From Endotrypanum monterogeii (lineage: Eukaryota; Euglenozoa; Kinetoplastea; Trypanosomatida; Trypanosomatidae): DNA of 64,000 nt. The position numbers were made by a program, and so were the translations under genes. Shown here piece by piece: positions 20,847-30,051 of the stretch. Positions within the stretch are counted from its first letter, which is position 1, and each line of letters opens with the position of its first letter. The stretch covers positions 1,961,799 to 2,025,798 of the forward strand of contig CM007320.1 of NCBI GenBank assembly GCA_000333855.2. Reading direction: 5' to 3'. Below the pieces are notes generated by a model that was not told the origin of the DNA, did not search any database, and worked only from the letters and a program-made list of their open reading frames with translations.

Positions 20847-22025
20847 ATGAAGCTCACCGTGACTTGCCTTGTTTCCTCCGTCAATTCGTCCCTCTTGGCC
20901 GAAGGTGATGCGATTACAAAAGAAATAACGGTGGCCCACCCAAAGGCAAACGTGCAGAACTTGCGTGCGACGGTGGCCATCCAGTTCCGACTCAATGTCA
21001 TGGCCTTTGCCTTTCGTTTCGATCACCACGAGGGCGCGGAGGACGGGAACACAGAGGCGCCACGTGAACTACCTTCTTCCACTTCCCCTGATGTGGACCT
21101 CAGCGATGAGAAGAAATTACTTACGGAGTGTGGGTTACGAGAGGGCGATCATTTGACAGTGCTGCCGAAGAGCTGCTTCTCTTCAAGCGCGGCTGTGGAA
21201 GTTGTTGGCACTTCGAGTGCAGCTGTGCCGCTTGAGGGTTCCGAAACGAAGCGAGTGCGTCTCGAGGCAACTGATCCGCTCGAGGGGTCTGCCTCTTTTG
21301 CAGAGGAGGAGGACGATGAGGACAGCGCGCTGGAGGAGGATACTGATGAGGAAGGCGATGACAGAGGTGAGAATGACTTGTTCAATGCATTGCGAGAGGT
21401 TGTACCAGATCTCTCAGTGCTCCGGCAAGAGTTTCTCTCTGATCCACAGGCCTTGATGGAACGAATACAGCGTAATCATCCGTTTCTTTTCCAGGTAATT
21501 GCGCAAAACCAGGAGACTTTCGTTACACTCATGAACAACGAGCAGCTCACAAAAGCTGCACAAGGTATGTTGCACGGTGGCATCATCGATGGCGACGAGG
21601 AGGAAGACGAGGAAGGTTCCCTTGAGTGGTCCATGGGAGAGGAGGACGAAGAAATGGATGAGGAGACGGCTGAGCAGATGAACGCAATGCTTCAGGGTTA
21701 CATTGCCTCGGTGGCCAGAAGCGGTGACGGCAGCGATTTCGACGCTGCCGACCTTGCCGAGTTGGAGGCCAGTGGGATGCAGGTGGAAGAGTTGGATAAC
21801 GACGACAGGCATGCTAGCGGCAGCGCACGTGCTGGCAGGGCAAATAAGTCAGCTGACAAGGACCTGATCCTCTCCCGAGTTCCCTCTGAAGAAGATGAAA
21901 AAAAGATTCAGGCGCTCACCGAGCTGGGCTTCACCTACGAGCAGTGCAAGCTTGCATTCTATCGGTGCCACCGCAGCATCGACCGCGCGTCAAATATGCT
22001 GTTTGAAGCCCCACCTGAGGTGTAG
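20847..22025 (+). CDS. RAD23: RAD23-like ubiquitin-receptor (UBL, XPC-binding, UBA)
   Basis: The 392-residue protein from the ATG at 20847 begins MKLTVTCLV, like the first strand of a ubiquitin-like fold, and the UBL ends near GDHLTVLPK. An acidic linker follows. Residues about 176-230 match the XPC-binding/STI1-like domain of RAD23 (FNALREVVPDLSVLRQEF, then HPFLFQVIAQNQETFVTLMN). A second acidic region precedes a C-terminal UBA domain at about 346-390 (IQALTELGFTYEQCKLAFYR). RAD23 shuttles ubiquitylated proteins to the proteasome and stabilises XPC in nucleotide excision repair. Only one UBA is visible, whereas yeast and animal RAD23 have two. The frame also contains an ATG at 20748, which would add 33 residues but lies before the probable splice acceptor. 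Confidence 0.8.
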   Translation: MKLTVTCLVSSVNSSLLAEGDAITKEITVAHPKANVQNLRATVAIQFRLNVMAFAFRFDHHEGAEDGNTEAPRELPSSTSPDVDLSDEKKLLTECGLREGDHLTVLPKSCFSSSAAVEVVGTSSAAVPLEGSETKRVRLEATDPLEGSASFAEEEDDEDSALEEDTDEEGDDRGENDLFNALREVVPDLSVLRQEFLSDPQALMERIQRNHPFLFQVIAQNQETFVTLMNNEQLTKAAQGMLHGGIIDGDEEEDEEGSLEWSMGEEDEEMDEETAEQMNAMLQGYIASVARSGDGSDFDAADLAELEASGMQVEELDNDDRHASGSARAGRANKSADKDLILSRVPSEEDEKKIQALTELGFTYEQCKLAFYRCHRSIDRASNMLFEAPPEV

Positions 22026-23607
22026 TGGAACAGAATTTTTGGACCGTATCGTAATGGGGAGATGCTAAGGACGCCCCTCGTGTGCCGCACACACATGGAA
22101 ACTGAGTGACGGGGGAACTGATCTTGTGGAGAGGTTGCATCACGAGTACTCAAAGGTTTGTTGGGCCCAAGGGATTCGCTCACGAGAATGAAGGACAAGA
22201 CATGCGGAATGAGTGCCCATTGTGATGCGCAGCTCTCTGTTGAGTCTGGTGGCTAGGCACATGGTTGGGATAGCCGTGCGCGAGTGCCATACGCAACTTC
22301 TAGCCCCCCCCCCTCTCTCTGTAAATTCCCCTTGACATTTTTTTACGGGGAGAGAGGTGTTCTCGCCTTTTTTGAATGCTTCTCATTCTTTTTTTTTGTG
22401 TTTTTCCCTCTCCTTCTCCTTCTTTCCTACCACTTTTCCTTTGTTCATAATCTTCCATCATTTCCCCTCGCATGCAGAAAAAAGCACCACATGGGTATCT
22501 CGGTGTGTGTGTGTGTGTGTGTGTGTGATACCCGCTGTATTCTCTTGAGCGGTGGGCAAGGGGAAGATGAGGCGGTTCCAGCGCTGGAGAGGGAAGGAGG
22601 GGGTGTCCTGAAGTTGTGAGAAGTATTCGAGTGGCGTCAATCAAGCATTAAAATGAGCACCGCATGTTTTTTGTTTGCCTTTTCATTTCCTGTTGGTGGT
22701 ATATGTGAGCTTATATACCTCTGAGTATTTCCCCTCGTTTGAGCTTCAGTCTATGTTCTGAGGAGGCAGGAAAACGAAAGGGCCCATGCAACGTTAAGCT
22801 TACCATATTTCTAAAATCTATTTCGATGAAGCATCACTCGGTGGGCTTTGGTTACGCTGTAGCGGAACAGAACTGCACTAAGCTGCATCGAAGGGTTTTC
22901 GTCCTTTCTGTTCCTGATTTCACGTTAAAGAAGTCCATGTTTGGCACACGCGTATGTTACTGTGCTGAGTTGTTGGAAGGCAGGGAGAGATGGTCGAGGG
23001 GGGAGTGGAGAGGACGAACAATCTCGTACATGCGATGCATCGTTTCCCCCCCACCACTCATATGTGGTGAATCCCTTTCTTCTGCGGTGGTCGCTTCACT
23101 TTATGTTCCCCCTCCTTCGCTCTAGTGCGCGTCCATCTTCTCTCTTCATTCATCTGGATATTTCATCTTTCCCCTACCCCATCCACTTTTTTTGTGACCC
23201 CCCCCCTGTCAGGGATGTAGCAGCTACACCGGCACGGGTGCAACGCACCGATCCCTTATTAGCTCGCATTTTGTGAGGAGTTCTGAGGTGTTACACATTG
23301 GTGAAGCTCCTTTTCCAAGTTTATGCGTTGCACTATACACTTCGTTGCGTCAGCTCGTTTCATTCTCGTGAAGTAAGTCTGTCGATTGTGTTTCACGAGC
23401 TCTTCTCCTCTCTGTTGCTTTCCCTCCCCTTTACCTTTTGGTCCCCCTCCCCCTCCCCCTCCCCCTCCCCCTCCCCCTCCCCCTCCTTTTTTTTTTTTTT
23501 GTTACCACGGCATCGAACTCTTCGAGTCCTCACACACAGGCACACTCTCAGCAAGACACGGTTTCGCTCCCTGGTACTGGTCATCAACGCTTGTACTCGC
23601 CTACATA
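22026..23607. other. 1.6 kb intergenic region
   Basis: No gene is supported. It holds a (GT)n run at about 22503-22527, C/T tracts, and the CCCCCT minisatellite plus poly-T tract before the PROPPIN-like gene, with the first AG at 23525-23526 as probable splice acceptor. Confidence 0.65.
23443..23486. repeat. CCCCCT minisatellite in a splice-acceptor tract
   Basis: Seven tandem CCCCCT-type units run into a T14 stretch. Together they form the polypyrimidine tract for the gene at 23608. The opposite strand has G5 runs suited to G-quadruplex formation. Confidence 0.9.
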
Positions 23608-25503
23608 ATGGAAAAGTCATCCGGTGCTGCGTTTTGCAATGCAGAAAGGCATGCCAGCACGGGAAAACAGCGACTTCTTTATCCGTCTGCCTGCGCGCTT
23701 AACTCGTCCTGCACGGTGGCTCTGCTGTCAACTGTCGCGGGAGTCAGAGCATATAAGTTAATCACAGCGTCCGAGCAGCGTGGAGGGGCCGTGGTTTCTC
23801 CACTGCATCCCCACTCTCCTTCCAACGCACGGGCCACTCCTGAACACATCCCTAGTACAAACGGTGTCACTGAAGGTGCTCCCCCACCCCCTCCCGCGCT
23901 CTGGCGGACCCCTGTGTTCACGGCAACGTTGGTCGGTGACAGTAGTCTTGTCGCTGTCGTTTTCAGGGCCCCTCCATTGGTGTTTGTGCCGTCAAGAGTA
24001 ACAGTGACACTGACAGGTGAGGTGCAGAGGCACCAAGATGAAGTGATGTCACCATCAGACCCCAAGAGCAGCAGTGAAAGTGCTGCACCGGCAGATGCTT
24101 CGGCGTCATCGGGGGGCGACGGTGGGCTATACCGTTCGCGTGTGTCAGCAGCTGGTTCAACTGATGCCTCGGCCCTCGTAGCCGCTGAGGCCGAGTGTCG
24201 GCGCTACGTGTACTTGTTCGATGGGTCGACTGGCACGTGCTTAACCGCACTGCATTTTTGTGGTTCGCCCGTTCTGACGCTGCGGGCGAACTCGTCAGTC
24301 CTCCTTGTGGCTGCTGTCGACCTCTTCCACCTCGTCGACATCCGCACGCTGCGGTACATTCGCCAGCAGAGCATGTTCAAGCCGCTAAACCGACGTGGGG
24401 TGCTAGATCTTTCGGCCCCCGTACCATCGCGGCTGGTGGACGGTGGAACAACGTTCGCTGTCGCCTTTCCTCAATCCGCCCGCGGCTACTGTGGTGACGT
24501 GACGGTCCTGACGCTACATTCCTCACCACCCATGTCGCGCAGACAGATGCAGCGGGGAGGCCATGACGAGCAGGCTTCTAACGACTCCGCTCCAGTCGAG
24601 GATAACCGAGCCTCTGCCCCACCTAATGCGGCGGCAGCAGCAAATCCGAGTGCGGATGGTACTTTCGCTACTACAACACCACCCATGCAACAGCGCACTA
24701 TCCCAGCGCATCACCACGCAGTGGCACATCTGCGCTTCCGTCCCGATGGTCGACTGCTAGCTACCGCCTCGGAGCGCGGCACCACGGTAAAGCTCTTCGA
24801 CAGTGTAACTGGTGCGTTGTTGGTAGAGCTTCAACGGGGTCACCGTCCCGCTGCGGTGCTCTCGCTCGCGGTACAGCAGGACGCACAGCGGATCGCCGCA
24901 CTCAGCGCCAATGGGACATTGCATGTGTTTGACTGTTCCGCTGTCGTGCAATCATGGGAAGTGTCGAGAAAAACACGATTTTCCTCACCACTTCCCGCTC
25001 GTGGCTCGTATTCACCAGCGACGGCTGGCGGGACTAGCTCGACAGGCAAAGCACGGGCGGACTCAAAATACAAAGTAACTTTGCTACCTCATCCAGCTGC
25101 AGGCGGGAGTGCTGTCTCCTCAAAGTCTACGTCCAGGCGACTGGGCAGCGCCTTAACAACAACGGCAGTTGCCTCATCTCGAACTAACTCTGCAGCCTCA
25201 CCGACGGAAGGTAACCATTTGGCGCCAGGTGTGGTGGCAGCCGTCAACGACGGTTGGCTGAGTTGTGAGAGCGGTTTTGCCGCCGACGGACAAACCGTCT
25301 GGGTCGTGCAGGTGCAGTCTACCGAGACGCAGCTGCAGCGCGCTGTTGTAAGTGCGCCACCAACGACTGCGCTCTCACAGACACAGCTGTGCGTTGGGAG
25401 CCTTAGATGCTTCCCATTGCCATCGTCCACTCGTAGTCGATCGACCGGTGCTGTTTCGCCATCTGATAAGGGCAACGAGGGATGCCATTACGTTCTCGTG
25501 TAA
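23608..25503 (+). CDS. PROPPIN (ATG18/WIPI)-like beta-propeller protein
   Basis: The 631-residue protein from the ATG at 23608 contains WD40-like repeats with the PROPPIN signature: AHHHAVAHLRFRPDGRLLAT, ATASERGTTVKLFD at about residue 385, then LQRG at 408-411, followed by a blade ending GTLHVFD. PROPPINs bind PtdIns3P and PtdIns(3,5)P2 through two sites flanking an [F/L]RRG motif and act in autophagy and endolysosomal membrane dynamics. Here the first Arg of the motif is Gln409, which would weaken one lipid site. Ser/Pro/Ala-rich insertions lie between blades at about residues 140-190 and 305-355, and after the signature. The 74 codons upstream of the ATG encode a poly-Pro run from the CCCCCT repeat and precede the splice acceptor, so they are excluded. 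Confidence 0.75.
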   Translation: MEKSSGAAFCNAERHASTGKQRLLYPSACALNSSCTVALLSTVAGVRAYKLITASEQRGGAVVSPLHPHSPSNARATPEHIPSTNGVTEGAPPPPPALWRTPVFTATLVGDSSLVAVVFRAPPLVFVPSRVTVTLTGEVQRHQDEVMSPSDPKSSSESAAPADASASSGGDGGLYRSRVSAAGSTDASALVAAEAECRRYVYLFDGSTGTCLTALHFCGSPVLTLRANSSVLLVAAVDLFHLVDIRTLRYIRQQSMFKPLNRRGVLDLSAPVPSRLVDGGTTFAVAFPQSARGYCGDVTVLTLHSSPPMSRRQMQRGGHDEQASNDSAPVEDNRASAPPNAAAAANPSADGTFATTTPPMQQRTIPAHHHAVAHLRFRPDGRLLATASERGTTVKLFDSVTGALLVELQRGHRPAAVLSLAVQQDAQRIAALSANGTLHVFDCSAVVQSWEVSRKTRFSSPLPARGSYSPATAGGTSSTGKARADSKYKVTLLPHPAAGGSAVSSKSTSRRLGSALTTTAVASSRTNSAASPTEGNHLAPGVVAAVNDGWLSCESGFAADGQTVWVVQVQSTETQLQRAVVSAPPTTALSQTQLCVGSLRCFPLPSSTRSRSTGAVSPSDKGNEGCHYVLV

Positions 25504-26480
25504 CGAGGTTTGTATACATTTTTCATTCCGCAAGGCTGCTCAGTTGTGAGATCGTCTTCTTTTTTTATTATTTTCTTCTCCCAGTCTGAGGCTTTGCTGG
25601 CCTGTAACCGTTTTTATTTTTCCCCGTCTCTGCTTCTTCTACATCTTTTTTTTTTCCCTCTTCCGTTTAGGTTCCCTCAAACCCTGCGTGAGCTCGAGGT
25701 GTTCTTCCCGATCACCCTCCTTTGAAAAAAAAAATTTCATGGCTTTCCCTTCAACTTTCTTTAACCCTGTATGTCGAGTCCCTATTCTTTTTTTCTTTTC
25801 TGGGGAAAAAAAGCTGATGGTGGCAGGGGTGTGTGTGGGGGGGGGGGGGAGAGGGGGGTAAGGCGCTCGATATATACAACCTGTAACATTCAGACACCCT
25901 TCAAGCCCGCTCACGAACAGGCATAAAAGTGAGAATGGGAAAACTCCCTAGGTTCGATCATTTTCCCTCATCTTTCAGCTGCTTGAAAAATCTTTTTTCT
26001 CCCACGGTAGTTGGTTGTTGTGAACTCAAAAAAAAACGATAATAAACATAGTAGTAGTATTGCGGTCGGTGTGCATTCGTTTTCATGCCACTTCCACCGC
26101 CCTCCCCCCCTGTGATCCGCATGAAGCGTCAGCGAACATCTTTAGATCATTACTCTTCTTTTGTACCTCGCTTCATCGTCGCTTCACGCATTTTGCGTCT
26201 CTAATAGCGTCTATCCATCATGTTAAACATCTTTTCGCGCCTTGACTCTCTTTATGCCTACCCCCTGAAAAAAAAAAAATAATAATAAGAAATATCGATC
26301 GACCGAAGGTAAACGCCAACGACAGCTCTCCCCTGCATTCACGTTAGGGCTTCAAGCGCAACGACCGCTGTGCCACATTTTCTTTTTCACAGCTCATAGG
26401 CCTCTCACGCCCGCATCTATTCTTCTGCTGTTTGACTTATCTTCTCACTCATCTCATCGAGAAGGCCCTTTTGCATCGCC
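25504..26480. other. Intergenic spacer
   Basis: No gene is supported. T-rich tracts, a G run near 25838-25848 and one copy of a 20 bp repeat (26121-26140) are present. The tract ending in CACAG with AG at 26391-26392 is a probable splice acceptor about 88 nt before the next ATG. Confidence 0.65.
26121..26140 (+). repeat. 20 bp direct repeat, copy 1
   Basis: ATGAAGCGTCAGCGAACATC is found here and at 29303-29322 in the same orientation, on either side of the M20 peptidase gene. Sequence just downstream of both copies also looks loosely related. Confidence 0.8.
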
Positions 26481-27686
26481 ATGTCCTACCCATCGACGTT
26501 CCGCGAGTGGCTCTCGAAGATTATCAGCTTCGACACCACAAGCCGCAACTCCAACCTGCCCATGGTAGAGTACGTGCGTGACTACCTCCAAAGCGTTGGT
26601 GTTACGTCAACGTTTCTGTACAACCCCGCGAAGACACACGCAAACCTGTGGGCGACGCTGCCCGGTGAGAAGGGTGTGATGCAAGGGGGCATCGTTCTCT
26701 CGGGGCACACGGATGTGGTGCCGGTGGATGGGCAGAAGTGGGATAACGATCCTTTTACAATGGTGGAGAAGGACGGAAAGTTGTTTGGCCGCGGTGCCTG
26801 CGACATGAAGGGTTTCCTGGCTGTCGTGCTTGCGCTGACGCCACAGTTTCTGGCGATGAAACGCTCGAAGCCGGTACACTATGCCTTCTCGTTCGACGAA
26901 GAGGTGGGCTGCACCGGCGTGCCGTATTTGATTACTTACCTGAAGGAGAAGGGCTTCAAGGCGGATGCGTGTCTGGTTGGTGAGCCGACAGACATGAAAG
27001 TGTACGTGGGTTCTAAGGGCCTGTCGCAGTGGGACGTATCAGTGCACGGCAAAGCAATCCACTCGTCGTTCGCGCTGATGAACACAAGCTGCAATGCAAT
27101 TGAATACGCCGCGCAGATCGTGACAAAAGTTCGAGAGGTCGCGTTAGACCTGCGCAAAAACGGTCGCCAGGCACCCGGGTACGACTGTCCGTTCCCCTGC
27201 ATCACCACTGGGCTGATCAAGGGTGGTAACGCTGTAAATACTGTGCCAGCGCAGTGCGACTTTGTTTTCACGGTGCGCACCACCGATAATGAAACACCGC
27301 AGGAAATCGAGCGGAGTGTACGTGCGTACGTCAACGATCACATTCTTCCCGCCATGCGTGAGGAGTACCCCGAAGCCAGCGTGACGGTGACGCGGTCGGT
27401 AACGATGCCAGCGTTCAACGGTAAGGATGATGCTGTTGTGACACAGAGGGCCCTGAAGCTCCGGAAGGAGAAGATGACATACAGGACAGGCGGCGGAACG
27501 GAGAGTGGGTACTTCGAGGATGTCTTGGGTATACCCACGGTGATTGTGGGCCCTGGTCCTGTCGCGATGGCACATCTGGCGAACGAGCACGTCTACGTGG
27601 ATCACATGGAGAAGAGCACGGCGTTCACGATGGAGATGGTGCGCCTCTATACGGATCCGAGCTACTGTGGATCAGGCAATCTTTAG
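26481..27686 (+). CDS. M20-family acetylornithine deacetylase-like metallohydrolase
   Basis: The 401-residue protein has the normal length and order of ArgE/DapE-type M20 enzymes. Visible metal and catalytic residues are H76 and D78 (SGHTDVVPVDG), D108 (GRGACDMKG), E140/E141 (FDEEVGC), E169 (LVGEPTD) and H365 (MAHLANEH). The dimerisation domain lies between about 180 and 295. ArgE enzymes remove an acyl group from N-acetylornithine or similar amino acids using one or two divalent metals. Trypanosomatids lack the rest of the arginine biosynthesis path, so the true substrate may be another N-acyl amino acid or dipeptide. No targeting signal is evident, which suggests the cytosol. All key residues are intact. 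Confidence 0.9.
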   Translation: MSYPSTFREWLSKIISFDTTSRNSNLPMVEYVRDYLQSVGVTSTFLYNPAKTHANLWATLPGEKGVMQGGIVLSGHTDVVPVDGQKWDNDPFTMVEKDGKLFGRGACDMKGFLAVVLALTPQFLAMKRSKPVHYAFSFDEEVGCTGVPYLITYLKEKGFKADACLVGEPTDMKVYVGSKGLSQWDVSVHGKAIHSSFALMNTSCNAIEYAAQIVTKVREVALDLRKNGRQAPGYDCPFPCITTGLIKGGNAVNTVPAQCDFVFTVRTTDNETPQEIERSVRAYVNDHILPAMREEYPEASVTVTRSVTMPAFNGKDDAVVTQRALKLRKEKMTYRTGGGTESGYFEDVLGIPTVIVGPGPVAMAHLANEHVYVDHMEKSTAFTMEMVRLYTDPSYCGSGNL

Positions 27687-30051
27687 TCGTGTTTGGCAAT
27701 GCTTGTTTACATATATGTTCGAGCTTTTTTCGAGGACAATTGCTCTTTTTCGCTCAAGCACGAAATAGTATCCTAAGCCTAACCCCCATGGCGGGCTTCT
27801 GTGCTTCAGATTTCTGCCGTGTCTGGTCCCTCCCAAAAGTGGAAGCGCTCATAACGCTCGCCTTTCTATTCAGTTCTGAGGTTGTAATTTTTTTTTTTTT
27901 GTGTGTGTGTGTGTGATGACCAACCCAGTTCACTTCTTCAATCCTTTCCTCCCTAATCGACTTTAAATGTTGTAGAATTGTTTTTTATTTCTTTTCCTTG
28001 GCCCTCTTCCTGCTGTCGAAGCGCGTGCATTCCATACTATTTCTTACAGCAGAAAATGGTGTGCGACCCTCACAGTTGTGAATGCTGTGCATGTGTATAT
28101 TGCTTTGTGCTACGGGGATCAACTTATAAAAAAAAACGCACGACTGTATTTATTTTTCAAAATCCTTCATACATTTTCTCCATTCCGCCCTCCATTTTTT
28201 CTTTTTCTTTCGTTATTATGCGTTCGTGTGACGGATGCACGACTCTAGTACTCTAGAAAGTACCTGGCTCGGCTGAGGTCATGGCGAGGAGGAGGTGTGG
28301 ATGAATTGCCGGGCCTTTGTTTTCTTCCTCATGGCACTTTAACTTCTCTCCACCATGTTCCACGTGGCCCATCATCCCTAATCTCTTTTTTTCGTTCTTG
28401 AGAGCGTGTTGTTCCTCTCCCCTTCCCCTTTCGTCGTATCACCGTTGAATACCTCCCCCCCCCCTACCCGACATTTGCACAGGGGCACAAGGCCCCGGTT
28501 TCTCCTGCGGCCCGTATATTGAGTGCAAGACGGGTTTCGGGGGGGGAGGGGGTCCTATATGACGCGCGAAAAAAAAACGTGAACTTATATTTTCATGGTG
28601 GCTCAAAGCGTGTGATTGAGGTGCGGGTGTTGTGTTGAATGGACTGCACGGCGGATGGAACATGGTTATCATATCAGTGGTGACATGGGCGAAGCGAGGC
28701 ATACTGTTTTTTGTGCGGCGGGTTGGCCGAGTGGGGTTCGCAAACCTACACCGATTGTGTTTCGTTTTCCCTTGTCTTTCTATTTCCCCCCTCGCCTTTC
28801 GTGACTTTGATCTGTCCGTCCGCGAGGCAACCCCTGTGCCAAGACGTTCTAGCAAGGATGTCGTTCAGTCGTACATTGGCGTTCCCCCCTCTGAAAGCGC
28901 TTAATACGTGTTTGTGCGCCCGAGCACTTGCTGCCGTATTTCTATTTTTGTGCTGTTTTTTCTTTAGTGTGTATTGTTCTCCATGGATGTGGTGCATCCC
29001 TTCGCCACACATGCTGCGGTCGACCTCGTCTATCTCAGCCCACTCTACCCTCATAGGTTATCATTACAGAGCGCACGCGCACACACACATACACAGATAC
29101 ACACGACGCAGCTCAGGTGAGTTGGTACTGCCTACGGGAGAGAAGATCCTTTCCGCGCGACGTTGAGGTATGTGTATTTGTCGTAGACCTTACTGCTCTG
29201 TATTTGTACAATCGTGTGCAGATAAGCTCGAAGGCAATGAAGGGGGTGGACCGTGCGACGGCGAATTTGTCCAGGAGTGTTGGATACCCTCTCTTAACCT
29301 TCATGAAGCGTCAGCGAACATCGTGGGGTCATTCTATTCTCGTTGCTTCCCATCCCTCAGACTACTCCCATTCTATGCAGTGCGATAATTGCACCTACTT
29401 CCCTCCAGGGCAATTCCAAAGTAAGGCAATGGAAGGGGTAGCGTGCAGACAGATGCGAAGCGATTCGCTTCGCGTAGAACAAACTCCTTCCTTCCGCTGA
29501 CGACAGTGATCCGCAGGTTCATGACCCTGACTTGTTCCTGCAAATATGTGTCAACTGTATTGCTGCCGGCAGTAGCCTTATGCGTCCTCCGGTCGCAGCG
29601 ACATCTGTTGTGTGATGTGCGACTGAGATGAGAAAACAGTGCAGTTGGATCGACTCGGTTGAGGCAAGTCTACCCGGGGGATTTTGTCATCCCACAGTCG
29701 TCTTTGGTCTCTCGCACATTTTCTTCAGCGCACATGGAACCTTCTTTTGTCTCAACCTTTCCCTCCTATTCTCTCTCTTTTGCCAACTGTAGAGCTGATT
29801 CTTCGCAAGGGGCATGTGTCTCTTCTTCTTTGCCGTGGCGCCTCATGTCCCCGCCGGCATCCACACAGACCGTAAAGTGAGTGAAAGATCGACATCGAGA
29901 TATATCGCCTCTTTTGGGCAGCACACGGGGGTCGTCCGCATTCCATAGCTTTGAGGCGACGCTGGGTAAGCACCCACTAGCGATTTTGCGCACGTAACCC
30001 ACCACCACCACCACCACCATTACCACTACCTTAGATTGCACATATGCGACT
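27687..30051. other. 2.4 kb intergenic region
   Basis: No gene is supported. It holds a (GT)n run near 27901-27915, the second copy of the 20 bp repeat, a 19 nt palindrome centred at 29464, an (ACC)n run at about 30000-30019, and a pyrimidine tract at about 29752-29790 with AG at 29791-29792. About 29100-29700 has few pyrimidine tracts and looks more complex than the rest. Confidence 0.6.
29303..29322 (+). repeat. 20 bp direct repeat, copy 2
   Basis: Exact copy, same orientation, of 26121-26140, about 3.2 kb downstream. Confidence 0.8.

Noticed and set aside
22739..23125. 128-codon frame after the RAD23-like gene
   Set aside because: It starts at a TTG, and there is no acceptor signal or family similarity.
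28724..28746. A tRNA-like box A (TGGCCGAGTGG) followed by GGTTCG
   Set aside because: The two boxes are adjacent instead of 30-60 bp apart, GGTTCG is followed by CAAACC rather than ANTCC, and no cloverleaf can be drawn.
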